NCBI RefSeq assembly: GCF_900496995.4
Contig: NC_044010.1
Span: 6,758,001 to 6,822,000, forward strand
DNA: 64,000 nucleotides
Origin: Aquila chrysaetos chrysaetos
Lineage: Eukaryota > Chordata > Aves > Accipitriformes > Accipitridae
Reading direction: 5' to 3'
Below are positions 1 through 11,300 of the stretch, in pieces. Made by a program: the position numbers and the translations under genes. A model generated the notes under the pieces. That model searched no databases. It saw only the letters and a list, made by a program, of their open reading frames with translations, and was not told the origin of the DNA. Numbering within the stretch: the stretch's first letter is position 1; each line of letters begins with the position of its first letter.

Positions 1-1481
1 TTATTTAAGAGCATTGTACTTCAACACATCATGTTTCAGCTTTCATTGTGAAATAGCTGACCCACAGGATCTTACTGCAGGAAATCACGAGAAACCAACC
101 CAAAATCCAAACTCTCAAGATTGGCAAAACCTTGATCTCATTGTCAATCAAATTAATTCCCATATGAATTCTGACCTGTCAAGGATCATGGAAACAGAAC
201 AGATTTTCCATGGTTTCCTACAGCAGCATCTCTGTGGCAAGAATACTCAAAATCACTATGTGCTTTTCACTTACAGAAACCAAAGCTCTTTATTAAAGGG
301 ATCCTTTCTCGTTACCTCTGTTCTGCAAAAGAGTCAGAGTTGAAAAATAAGTTCCTTATTTTCTAAAGAGGTTAAAACCCTACTATTCCCACCAGAGGAC
401 AGTCGGATGTCTCTGCACGTCTGATGTTCCATACTAACCTCCTCCAAGAAAACTGAAAAGTTGTGAAATTAAGGCTGGTTCCTAAACTTGGACTGCATTA
501 CTCCGCTGCACACTGCTATCCTTCTTACCCTGGTTGGAAAGAACAAATCTGGACACTACCAACCTAGTAAGTTACGGCTTCCTCAGGCCTATGGCTTTGC
601 ATTGAAGACACTAACGTTCAGAGCCAGTGAAGCCAAGTTTTAGCTAGAATATCATGCAGGAAGGTGGCTGTCAAGCAAGACAATCAACAAGCATACCTGC
701 ATATTTTTTTGCTTCTTTTACTGGTTCTCTGTGAAAAACTGAACTTTGGTATTTAAAGTTAAATCATCAGCAAAGACCCAGGCGTCCAAGAAGGAAAACG
801 ATCGTTGTATTTCCTACAGGAGATCAGAAGCTGTCAGGCAACCTGCAAAGCTTGGCAGAAAGGACTCTGCTTGCTGAAGGCCGCCTGCGGACACGGAGGT
901 GAGCTCGTGTTCTCCATACAAGCATGTATCTAGCAGGTAAGGAAGCTCTGCAGCTACACCAGAACCCCAAAGAGGCTGGGGCTGCCGAGCTAGCAGCAAA
1001 GGCTGGGGTGGGCGCCTGTGACAAGCCAAAGGGGAACCCCTCCGTGTTTGTACCCCGTGCTCCGGTCCAAACCGAGCCGGCCGCACACGGGCGATACTGG
1101 AGGCTGCCAGGAAGCCGGCGGCCACTTCCTCCTAGGAGAGCAGCTAGCCGCACCTTTGGGGTAACGAAACTCCTCTCCGCATGGCTTTCGCACCGACCTC
1201 GGGAGAGCCCCGCTCTTCCGCCCGCCGGGGAAGGACACCAAGGGGGGGGAAAACAACGCCCGCCCGGGCCAGGCCACCCCTTCCCCTCGCCGCGGGGCCG
1301 CCGTCGCTACCCCCCCCACCCCACCCCACCGCACCGCACCACGTTAACCCCGGGCAAATCCCGACGGCGCCTCCCGGGCCCCGGCCCCCTGTGCCACAGG
1401 GGAGTCCCGGGGCGGGGAGGGGCCCCGGAGGGGACCGGGACCGGGACCCCGCCGCCGCCTCGCCGGCGCGGCCCCACTCAC
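1..1481 (-). other. Intron 1 (5' part) of the minus-strand secreted/membrane-protein gene
   Basis: This stretch lies downstream, on the minus strand, of the splice donor at 1480-1481 and is read as the beginning of that gene's first intron. Short open frames here have no domain content or coding-like conservation that I recognise. The part from about 1100 upward is GC-rich and belongs to the CpG island. Confidence 0.5.
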
Positions 1482-1536
1482 CGGCCGGCAGCCAGGCCAG
1501 CAGCAGCGCCCACCGGCAGCGCCCGCGCGGGGCCAT
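1482..1536 (-). CDS. First coding exon of a divergent gene: signal peptide (partial gene)
   Basis: On the minus strand an ATG at 1534-1536 in good Kozak context (CCATGG) opens an 18-codon exon, MAPRGRCRWALLLAWLPA, plus one base. It ends at a consensus donor (G|GTGAGT), phase 1. The basic start, the hydrophobic ALLLAWL core and the small residues before the junction look like a secretory signal peptide; a short leader exon ending in phase 1 is common in receptors and immunoglobulin-type proteins. The exon sits in a CpG island about 750 bp head to head with CFAP44, so the two probably share a promoter. The rest of the gene is outside the window, so its identity is open. In human, SIDT1 is the nearest gene in this orientation on this side (with SPICE1 between), which makes SIDT1 a candidate by synteny only. 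Confidence 0.5.
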
Positions 1537-2195
1537 GGCGCGGCCTCCTCCACCCGCCCGGGGACGTCGGGCCGGGCCACCCCGCCGCGCCCACAGGCCC
1601 TCCCCTTCCCGTGGCACCTGTCCCAGGGCCGGGCGCTGCCGCCGGCCGCAGTCCCCTCCCTCCGCGGCCCCTCAGCGCCCGCCCGGCGGCGGGTACGCCT
1701 CCCCCCCTCGGCACCCTGCAACCCTCCGCCGCAAAGCCAGGCAAAATACTTCAGAAACCAGCCGCCAGCTTCAGAAACTGCTTTTAAAAGTAATAAATAT
1801 ATGTATATAAAGTGTGCACACAGGTGTACGTGAAGATACGGACACGGGTGCGAAGTTCCGCCCGAGCTCTGCCGTCTGGAGAAATACGCCGTAACCGACG
1901 GGAGCACCTGCTTCGTCTTGTGGGCAGAAAGTTTAGGGAATTAATCTCGTTTTCCCGCTGAGTTTTGAAAAGACCGCAACGGTGGCCAAAAGAGACGTTC
2001 CTTTTAAAAAAAAAAAAAAAACAACAAACAAACAAAAAACCAAACCCCGCCCACCAGCCCCTCTAATTGATGGCGGAACCGGAGCTGTGGTGTGTCCCCT
2101 CAGCTCCAGCCGTTACACCGGGTAACGGCCGCCCGCCCGCAGGTGCCGCCGCACCCCCCCCCCGCCACCGCCTGACGGACACGCCCCGCGAGTCG

Positions 2196-2206
2196 GCGCA
2201 TGCGCA
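2196..2206. promoter_or_regulatory. NRF1-type palindrome
   Basis: GCGCATGCGCA matches the core NRF1 consensus (YGCGCAYGCGCR). It lies 83 bp upstream of the CFAP44 ATG inside the CpG island, a typical place for NRF1 in bidirectional promoters. Confidence 0.6.
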
Positions 2207-2224
2207 CGCCGCCGCCGCCGCCTC

Positions 2225-2236
2225 ACTACAGCTCCC
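2225..2236 (+). promoter_or_regulatory. ZNF143/STAF-like element
   Basis: ACTACAGCTCCC resembles the SBS core ACTACAATTCC bound by ZNF143, with two differences. It lies 53 bp before the CFAP44 start codon, near the expected transcription start. Confidence 0.35.
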
Positions 2237-2258
2237 TGAGCGCTCTGCGCGCCGCGGG

Positions 2259-2279
2259 ACCGGTTGCCTGGAAACCGGT
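2259..2279. promoter_or_regulatory. RFX X-box-like element inside a perfect inverted repeat
   Basis: GTTGCCTGGAAAC (2263-2275) fits the RFX X-box pattern GTNRCC-spacer-RGYAAC with one mismatch in the second half. It is embedded in a 7-bp perfect inverted repeat (ACCGGTT 2259-2265, AACCGGT 2273-2279) and ends 10-14 bp before the CFAP44 ATG. RFX factors, often together with FOXJ1, drive motile-cilia genes, so the element suits the downstream gene. The ACCGGTT half-sites also resemble Grainyhead-type sites. Confidence 0.6.
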
Positions 2280-2288
2280 AACGCCGCG

Positions 2289-2304
2289 ATGGAGGCGGCC
2301 CCAG
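2289..2304 (+). CDS. CFAP44: CFAP44 coding exon 1
   Basis: ATG at 2289 gives MEAAP plus one base, then donor CCAG|GTACGG (phase 1). It lies just downstream of the X-box-like element in the CpG island. Joining it to exon 2 at 7807 keeps the frame. If a longer exon 2 is used, this exon would be 5' leader with a short upstream ORF instead. Confidence 0.6.
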
Positions 2305-5300
2305 GTACGGGGTGGTGGGGAGGGTCGGGGCCCGCTCCGGCCCCGTACGGGCCCACATCGCCCCTCGGGGCAGGCTCCCGCGTGTCCCCGGACCTGTCGT
2401 CCCGTCCCCCCCCCCCCCCCGCCGGTAGCCACCCCGCTCCTCATGCACCCGCCGCTGCCCACTGCCGGGGCAGGCCCTCGCTGCGTCTCCCCGGGTCCCC
2501 TCTCTGGCGCTCTCCCCTCGGGGGCTCCCCCCCTGCTCTCCCTGAGGGGCTCCAGGTGTCCCTTGCCCGCCCTTTTGCCATCCCCCGCAAAACAGCCTGT
2601 CACGGGCGCTTCTGCCCGGCCGTGGCCTTTCGCTGGTGTCCAGGTGGAAGGCGGCCTTGGAAGAGCGCTGGGCCCGCACCTCTGTGCGAGGCCGGCGCCA
2701 TCACCTTTGCGTGCTGAAGTCTGTGTGGGACCGGTCTTCCTACACAGAGGCGTTTGGAAAAGAAAAGCCTTTATTCTCATGTAGGTGCTTAGCTTCGCAA
2801 AAGTGAAACAGGAATGAATGTTCTGCAGCTGAGACAGACCATCTCGTACTTCATTTGAAACGTGGACTTGTTGGTTTTGCTTTACCGTGTGCGAGGCAGG
2901 CAGTTTTATTACCTGTTGCATTGTGGCACTGCTCTCATGTTAATTTTTATGATTTTCCTTTATACTGTAAGTTAATAAGTAACTGTGGTGATGTCACCTG
3001 TTCCTGTTTCTGCTTAATAAAAACCTGGTAACCTTTATCCACAAAGCAGACTTTCAGAGGCTTGAAAGGTTTGCTTACATGAGACAGAGCTAGGGCATCT
3101 GGATCATACAGAGGACTACTTTAGTTGTAAGGTTGGAAATTAGAGTTAGGTTTTATTTCTCCTAATTTTATAGGAAAATATTTTGAATGTGTGCAATATA
3201 GCAATAGTGAGGTTCTAAGCAGAGCTCTCCTGTCCACTTCTTTTCTCTCTCTGATGGGAAGGGGGGAAAAGAGACAATGGGGCTACGATAAAGGTGATGT
3301 GTCTAGATCCTGCTTTGTAGCTTTATGCTTGCTGTCTCTGTCTCTAACTAGTAAATATTTTATATACTTAACTGCTGTGAGAATTGATATCTTCTGTTAT
3401 TCTCCTTGCTCTCAAGTCTTCTAGCTATTGTAAGAGAGATCGCAATTTTTTCTAGTACAAAAAAATGTCTTCCTTGGGATTTTGGGTTGATTGCCTAAAA
3501 CTGAATTTATTACTAATTTTGTAGTAATGCTGACTGATAATGATACACAGGCAGCATTGGGTAGCTATGCCTGATTTACACTTGGATATTTTTCTTTGTG
3601 TATATAAGCACTAAAAGACTTTAAATTTGTTTGTATGAAGGTAAGTTTTGCAAAACTACTGCTTGCACATGTTGTGCTCATCAGCTGCCCAGTAAATTGC
3701 TGTTGTACTCTGATGTGGTCTGGTGGCTAAAAGGAATGCTGAGAGTTGTTCAATGGTGTGCTGCTTTTCATAAAGAAATGGAAGGCTCTCAGAAAAAACT
3801 GCTAAGGGGACCGTATCTGAAGATGAGTTAAACAAGCAGGACTTGGCAGGTGGGAAGAAATCGGACACACCCAAAGCAGAGCTAGACTTGAAGAAGATGC
3901 CTCAGCCTGGAACAGACGATTAGTATGTAATTCCTCATGGCAGACACCCCTCATGATAGCCAAATGTTGCAGTCATTATTTTAGGCCAGTGTTACCCCCA
4001 GGCCAGAATGATAGCAGAGTGTAGCCTGGAAGGCTCATAGTACAGTGCTAAGAGGAGTCAGGATTGGAAGCAATAAAGCAAAAGAAAGTTCTGGGACAAA
4101 CCATGAGTTCCTTCACATGGAATAAAGACAAGTAAAGGAATAACGCACAAGACAATCTTTTTTTGCAAAGCCCACTAGTGGCCAAAGCTTTTCTACAAAA
4201 ATTTGCACGTTTTGGAGTGAACCAAAAAATGAAATCCTGAAGGAGTAGCACAGTGTAGGGATGACTTTTTAATCTCTTGCTTATTACTAGTACTAATAGC
4301 ACTGCAGTTATGTTCCGCAGTAATAGTTCCCTATTTCTATATATCCTGAACTAGTGGACAAAACTGATTATCACTTTTCTGTAGACGTAAAAGGTGAGGT
4401 AAGATAAGTGATGTCTTTGAAGCATTGTCATACAGTTAATGGTGGGGCAGAGACAGGTTGAAATAATAACTACTAGATATGTTCAGTTTCTAAAGTAAAA
4501 CTGCAGACCACATTTTGATCATTATTTAATTTGATCCATTTTATGCAGTTGAAGTGTCAGTCATGGGATTTATGAAGGCAAGCACTGCATTTATGAAGCT
4601 TACACATTTAAACACCTTTTTTTCTGGAAAGAGGAAAAATGTAGGATGACAAGATACAAAGCAAGTGGTGTCATCTCAGTGAATTTATTTACGTGTTACC
4701 AAATAAACACCCATTTGATTTAATTATCCTGTATTTTGAATAAATGAGACAATTGCCTGAGATGAGAAATCTCTTAATGTCCAAATTCACTGACAATTTT
4801 TGAGAAGCTCCTATATACAAGGATTCTGTGTGGCAGCAGAATTGCCAAGAAACATCTTAGTTTTGAAGTAACTGAAAGAATATACCCGAATGAACATATT
4901 TCTCCATTCTGAGGTGTCATGGTTTAACCCCAGTGGGCAACTAGCTGGCATGCAGCTGCTTACTCACTCCCCCACCCAGTGGGATAAGAGAGAGAATCAG
5001 AAAAAAAAAAAAAAAAAAGTAAAATTCATGGGTTGAGGTAAAGATGGTTTAATAGGACAGAAAGGAAGAAAATTATAATAATAATAAGATGACAATAATA
5101 ATAATGAAAGGATTGGAATATACAAAACAAGTGATGCACAATGCAATTGCTCAGCACTCGCCGACCCATGCCTAGTTAGTTCCTGAGCAGCGATCTGTGC
5201 CGCCATGCCCTGGCCAACTGCCTCCAGTTTATACACTGGGCATGACATCATATGGTGTGGAATATCCCTTTGGCCAATTTGGGTCAGCTGTCCTGGCTGG

Positions 5301-8300
5301 GTCCCCTCCCAACTTCTGGTGCTCCTCCAGCCTTCTTGCTGGCTGGGCATGAGAAGCTGAAAAATCCTTGACTTAGTCTAAACGTTACTTGGCAAAAACT
5401 GAAAACATCAGTGTGTTATCAACATTCTTCTCATACTGAACCCAAAACATAGCACTATACCAGCTACTAAAAAGAAAATTAACTCTATCCCAGCTGAAAC
5501 CAGGACATGGGGTGAGCTGTGGCTTTTGAGAACATAGCTAAGAGAAAGACAATTTGAAAGAAAATGGAGCTTAGCTGAAATTCACAGCTTATAGCACTGG
5601 CCACTGAAACAAAGAAAACATGAATTCGCTCCTGAGTGAGTTCTTAGAAAGCTAAGTAATAGAACTGATGTGGATCTGTGTAGTGTTTCAGGTCTGTATC
5701 TTGAATTACTAGGACTAGGGAAAAAACCCTAATACTTTCCTGGTCAGGCATAGTGTATAATTAGTGTTGGCAAAAATGTCTGGTTGCCAGCTTGGCTTTT
5801 TTCCCTACTTCACACCAGTTCTACTTGCCACTATCTCAGTTTTCAGTATCAAAAGCCTTAATTCTCGCTTATTTAGGAAAACTGTCTCAAAAAAAAACCC
5901 CAAAAAACAGGAAAACCAAATCAGCAGAGAGATGCATACCTTTGTCACAGTGAACCTACACAAAAGTTTTCTGGATCAGTCAACCCATGAAACCCAGAAT
6001 CTGCAACCAAAGTAGATGCGTCTCCTCCTTTGAGCCTCCTCAGAGTCTTTAAATTCAAAATTTGTTTTGGCACAGTGCTTGAACTCCATCACGGTAATAT
6101 GCACAGTGAACATTGCAATAGCTTTCTTTAACTAGAACCCAGATATCAACGCAGGCGGAAATGTTCATACCCTCTTTCAGCCTAAAGCATTTTCCAGATA
6201 GGAATTAATTTATAATGAAAACTATGATAGTCTTAATTTTTAGAAGATAAATGATTGCTAATTAGTTACAATAATTTGAAATTTTATAGCACTTTTCTCT
6301 ATGGATATCAAAACACTTTGCTAAGATGGGTAAGTATTATTATCTCATTTTTCACAAGAGATAACTGAGACAGCCAGAGGTGAAATGGCTGATACAAATT
6401 GTACACCATTACTGGGTTTGGAATTAGAATTCAGGTCTCTGAACGCTCCACTATATGTTTATGCAACTAGTCTGTAACTATTTCTTCAACTTCAGTGATA
6501 TCAGTTCTGTTACCCCATTAAAAACTCATGAATTTCATTTAAATATATTGAGATATATTGCAATTGTTTTCTTTTGATTTGTTTTCTGAACATAAAACTT
6601 TCTGTATGTCTATTTTCAAGTTTTCTCAGCATTCCTGAGGGGTAAAAGCTCATTTTAGTTCTTAAATGAAATTATGCAGGAAAGTCAGACTCTGGCAGAG
6701 ACTCAGAACCTTTGGATGAAGATCAAGTAGGGCAGGTTGACTATATAATGACATGAATGACAAGTCTACAAAATTTCTTTGCCCTCACTGTCCTTCTGGT
6801 GGATGGCATTATGTTTGGACACTTAGCCTTTCCTGAAATACCTGAAAAGTCTGAAATGCCTTAAAAGATCTTTTCCCAAATAGATTCTGACCCAAAGCCG
6901 GAAAGAGGAAATGCATTTTTAGGGACTTTTTCTTGGTATCAAAGTCAGGCTTACACAGAAAAAGAGATTTGTTTCATCCTGCCTATATTGGTTATTCTGA
7001 ACATTTAGGTTTCTTTACATTCAACTTGTGAATTTTCTGATTTCTGATAGTATTTTATAGCTGTAGTATTTGTACAAAATTGCTCCAATGTTCATTTTAA
7101 GGTGTTTTATTTGGAAATGGAGACCATGTTCGAAATCAAAAGGCAGAACAAATTTAGAATAAGAGCAATGCTCGTGCTTTTTTGCTTCTTTCAGGGATGT
7201 TTATATAAATGATCAATGTGTTTGTTTTTACATGAAAAAATTTGGATCTTTCCCACTCTAGAGGAAAATGGTAACTAATGAAATTGCAGCACTCTGAAAA
7301 TTATAGTCTGAAAGCTGTAAAATTGCTGGGGCGTCTTAGTTAAGCGGTTTAATTTTTTTTTTATTGTGTTAATTTTATTAATTCACTTTCCATGAATATA
7401 GAATATTTTGAAGAAAGTCCTTTTTTTCTTAAAGATTAATCTCTCCTGCTTCTCCATTCAGATATTAGATCGTCTCAGAATGTCTATCTCCTGATATTTT
7501 TGTGAAGTCCGCCAGAAAGCAGGAGGAATAGCCTTGTTGTCTCAAAAAAAAATTTCCCCCCAGTATATTAAAGAGAAGCCCAAAACATGTAAATTTGTCT
7601 TCAGCTTCCCCTGTTACACAATATTTAGTCTTTCTATAGCAATGTACACAGAGCCCAGAGTCCTAAAACGTGAACCAATGAATTCACCCTACAAATTAGG
7701 ACATATGTTTGGTTTATCCATATTTGGAGTGTACAAGCAGAACACAAATATTATCTCTGGGAATCTCAAAGCATCTGAGAGGAAATGAAAATTGTCTAAA
7801 TGGCAGATGAAGGCAAAAATACTAAAAGTTCCTTTTCACCACCACCAGGTAAAGAGGACATATCTTTTCCCAAGGAACAGGAGGTAGCTGATGAGAAGCC
7901 AGCAGAAGGTGCACAGGCAGATCACCCTGGTGTCCGTGAGTATTTCCCACTGTTATATAGCGATTTCAATACTGAACCTACAGTAGCTTCTGGCTTCTCC
8001 CACCACTCACCCCTTCCTTACTAGTATGTGTTCATCTTCAGTTGCTGCTCTTGGTGTTGCCAAATTTCATTTTGACTCTGGTCAAAGATGACCCCTTCCA
8101 GTGAAGTTCTGGGCTGACCACTGTGTCTGCAGTTCCCGCTGTCCCTGAGCCCACAGTCTCTCCCCTGGAAATTTTTGCTGCTTAGACCTGTCTCTGTAGC
8201 TAGTACTGCAATGCGTTAACTCCACCAGTCTCTTTCAGTCACGGACCTGTATTTCTCTTTTTAATGCCATTTTCATTTTGAAATGCCTGCCCAGTGTCCA

Positions 8301-11300
8301 TTTCAGGTTTTCTGCATGTCATCTAACACACCAGATCTAGGTAGCATGGATAACAAAATCTGCTAGTGAGTCTCCTGTGGAACTTTGGAAGGATTTTTGA
8401 TGCTTATATTGGTGCATTACTTTCAACGCTTGTTTGATCTTCCTATTATACCTTTTTCCTGTTATAGGCTGTGGTTTTTTCCTTCCCCTAAGTTTTAAAA
8501 TACAGTTTTTTGAAAGCAAACTTCCCTCTACAGTTAATGCTAAACAGCAGGAAGTCCACTGCTGGGCAGAAAGGATTTTTTTTACTGCTACAGAACTATG
8601 TATTTATTTAACATGGCATGTATGAGCAAAGTAGTCAAAGGAATTCATACCTAAGAGAGTAATCCCAATTGTCCTTTGCAGAAGAAAGCAAAACTAGCCT
8701 TCCAAAGGAATCACCAACTGCAGGAGAACAGGAGGAAGAAGTGGAGCAAGTGGAATCAGACACTGAGAGCATTGGTGAGTACTGCTTTCCCATGAGGAGA
8801 TGTTGGTATGACCTTAAAAATGGCAATACTTTCTAGTTTTCATTTTTTCACTGTTATTGTTATGAACAGCATCTCAGACCAGTGCCATCAAGTTACAGTT
8901 ATTGAGTTTCTCTGCTCCGTTTCAGTTGGCTTCCCTTGTGTACTTCATTTTGCTCTTTCCCATGGCTGGTCTCTGCCCCTTTTGGTTGTTTTTCATAGAA
9001 CACCTAGGAGAGAAAAAAATCAAGACAGGGTGAAAGGCTTACAAAATAGGTAAGGGGGATTTGATCTGAGGTATCAAACTGAAAAGTACTTTTAACAAGT
9101 GCTTATGACTAGTTGGAAGTCAAGTTGACAGTATTCTGTGTTGCAGTCCAGTGAAGAACTACACTGGGTCACACATTAGCAGTATGCCTTTTTGAGGACA
9201 ATGGTGTCTTACGGTGGTCTGTTGTATGTGTTTTTACTAATTGTTTTGTATAATGATGTGCATTCAATAGCTACTGAAAAGAGACACTTAAAACTTTATT
9301 TGGTTTCTAAAGCTGAGACCTAAATACCAAGAAAAGCTGAACTGAACTACTTTCGTAGGTCTTGAGTTTTAAAATCAGTGTTTTTAAAACGCTCTCAAAA
9401 TCTTTCTTCTTTAAATTCTTCCGTTTTCAATATTCACAGTAAAGTTTTTAAAAGCCTGAGGGAGTGCTTGTTACAGGCTGTTACTCTGTTGAAGGAGGCA
9501 AGTCATGTGTGAATCCTTCTGGAGCCTAAAATTTATGGTGAATATAAATTTCCTTTATGTTCCCACTTCTGAGATGCAGAAGGTGATTTGGAAGAGCAAG
9601 ATAATAGTGAAGGACCCTTGGAGGCACATAAAAGGCCTGAGAAGATAGAAAAGAAAATCTCAGAAACTTTCTTCTATAACTATGAAGATATATATTCACG
9701 TCCATTTGTCACTGAAGACTCTGGGATACCAATTAACCTTCTTACTCTTAAGTATCCTTTCTGTTGAAGCTGTGCAAATTTAAAGCTAAGGATATTTAAT
9801 ATATGTTCTTAAAATTGTACTTGTCTAATTTGGAGTAGCCTACGTGGCATTAGTGGGATACCTTTGGTTGAGACACAGGTAAGAATCCTCACCCGTTATG
9901 GTTCTGGGTGAATTTAATCTTAAACGTTGTCTTGACCTCATAAACATTTCTTATTGGGGATAATTCTTACTGTTATAAGTACTCTTGTAGAACTGGATCA
10001 TGGCCAAGTTAATGTGACCAGGCAGAAGACTAGCATAAGAATATCCCCTGCAAAGTTCTCCCTTTCTGTGTAGCCACACTGGTGTTCCCCAAGAAGCTGA
10101 GGGGAGGGCAGGAGATGAGCAGCTGCGTACCTCATACTTCCTCGCAGAACTGCTAAGGGAGAAGTTGGGAAGAAACCAGGTAGATTTTTAGTCTGGTGCT
10201 CAGAAGATCTAAACTGGTAGAATGAAGGAAGTGATGCCCATCAATTATGAGCTCCAATAAGTCCTTTGCTAGGTATGGTCAAGTAGGATATATGTGACTT
10301 TCAGAAGTGCTGATGGTTTTCTCTGCAGACACAATCAAGTTGCTGTTGAAGACTGGATTTTCCTTTCTCTACATCTGCCTGTAAACATTTAAGAAGTGAG
10401 CTTGAGCACTTCCTTGGTTTGATCTCTTGTCTGTAGAACAGTTCCTAGTAATCTGATGCATCTCTCCTACATTTTGTTTGATAAAAGAACACGGATAGAA
10501 TATGAATTCCTTGCAGCCCTAAAGGATCCAGCAGAGGCAAGAGGTGTGCCCTGTAGTGGAGATGAAAGGATGGAATATGAACTTTAGAAGGTCTTCACTT
10601 GTGCCTTCCCCTCAGTTATAGAGGCTTGGTATATTTTACCTTCACTGTATACTGAACAAAATTGTCTCCTACCATCAGGCTTTTAGTCACCAGATCAGTA
10701 TTCCCATTTCAGTTTTGGTTTAAGTGTTTCTATCCACTTAGTAAACTTTTCTAGAAAGCCAGTGTCAAATCTTTTCCTTATTGAACTGTTCTCAGACATT
10801 CTTTTGGATATGACTGCACCAGAAGTGTAAACCTGCTGCTGATGGATAGCCAAACACTGATGTATATAGCAGGCAACCAAGTGGTGCTCCTGGACCTGAA
10901 AACTACATCTCAAAGTTATGTCCGGAGCAGCAGTGGTGGTGGAATTGGGTTTATCACGGTATGGCTTTTGTTTCGTGTTTTAGGATGTCATTCACTTTCT
11001 AGAAGTGAAACGTTCACTTGGTTGCCTGATGGGAGATTTCTACAGCTTCACATGATATGCATGTATCATATTGATTAGGGGGATGCGTGGACCATGCAGC
11101 GTGGGCTACTCAGCCTGTCAACATAACTGGCTGAGGACAAATGTCTGCATACCTGAGTCCCAGGCTCAGGTACCTTAAAAGACTGACAGATGCCAGCTGG
11201 GATTAATTTTTAGAACTATTACATTCTTATTTTGGCTCATACCAACTTTTTTTTTTTTAACACTCATCTCTCGTAGTCACAACTGATATTAGTATAGTGT

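Larger units (their letters stand above)
1100..2700. promoter_or_regulatory. CpG island / divergent promoter region
   Basis: The sequence is strongly GC- and CpG-rich compared with the AT-rich introns to its right. It contains the 5' ends of a minus-strand leader exon (1482-1536) and of CFAP44 exon 1 (2289-2304). Long GC-rich open frames on both strands here are compositional artefacts. Between the two start codons there is an A-rich run (2006-2039) but no TATA box at a useful distance from either gene, as expected for a housekeeping or ciliary CpG promoter. Confidence 0.8.
2305..7806 (+). other. CFAP44 intron 1 (5.5 kb)
   Basis: Intron joining exon 1 to exon 2. It contains a solo LTR (4915-5507) and an ancient SINE-like relic (about 6270-6475); the rest is unremarkable AT-rich unique sequence. 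A good acceptor at 7460-7461 (pyrimidine-rich, CATTCAG) could start an alternative exon 2. Confidence 0.7.

Noticed and set aside
14..343. Open frame at the left edge as an exon of SPICE1 or another gene
   Set aside because: No recognisable family sequence and no convincing splice sites around it; read as intron.
924..1787. 287-codon plus-strand open frame in the GC-rich region
   Set aside because: Pro/Arg/Gly-dominated composition, no domain, overlaps open frames on the other strand; explained by CpG-island base composition.
2067..2717. 216-codon plus-strand frame across CFAP44 exon 1
   Set aside because: Runs in a different frame through the exon 1 donor into the intron and has only low-complexity Pro/Ala content.
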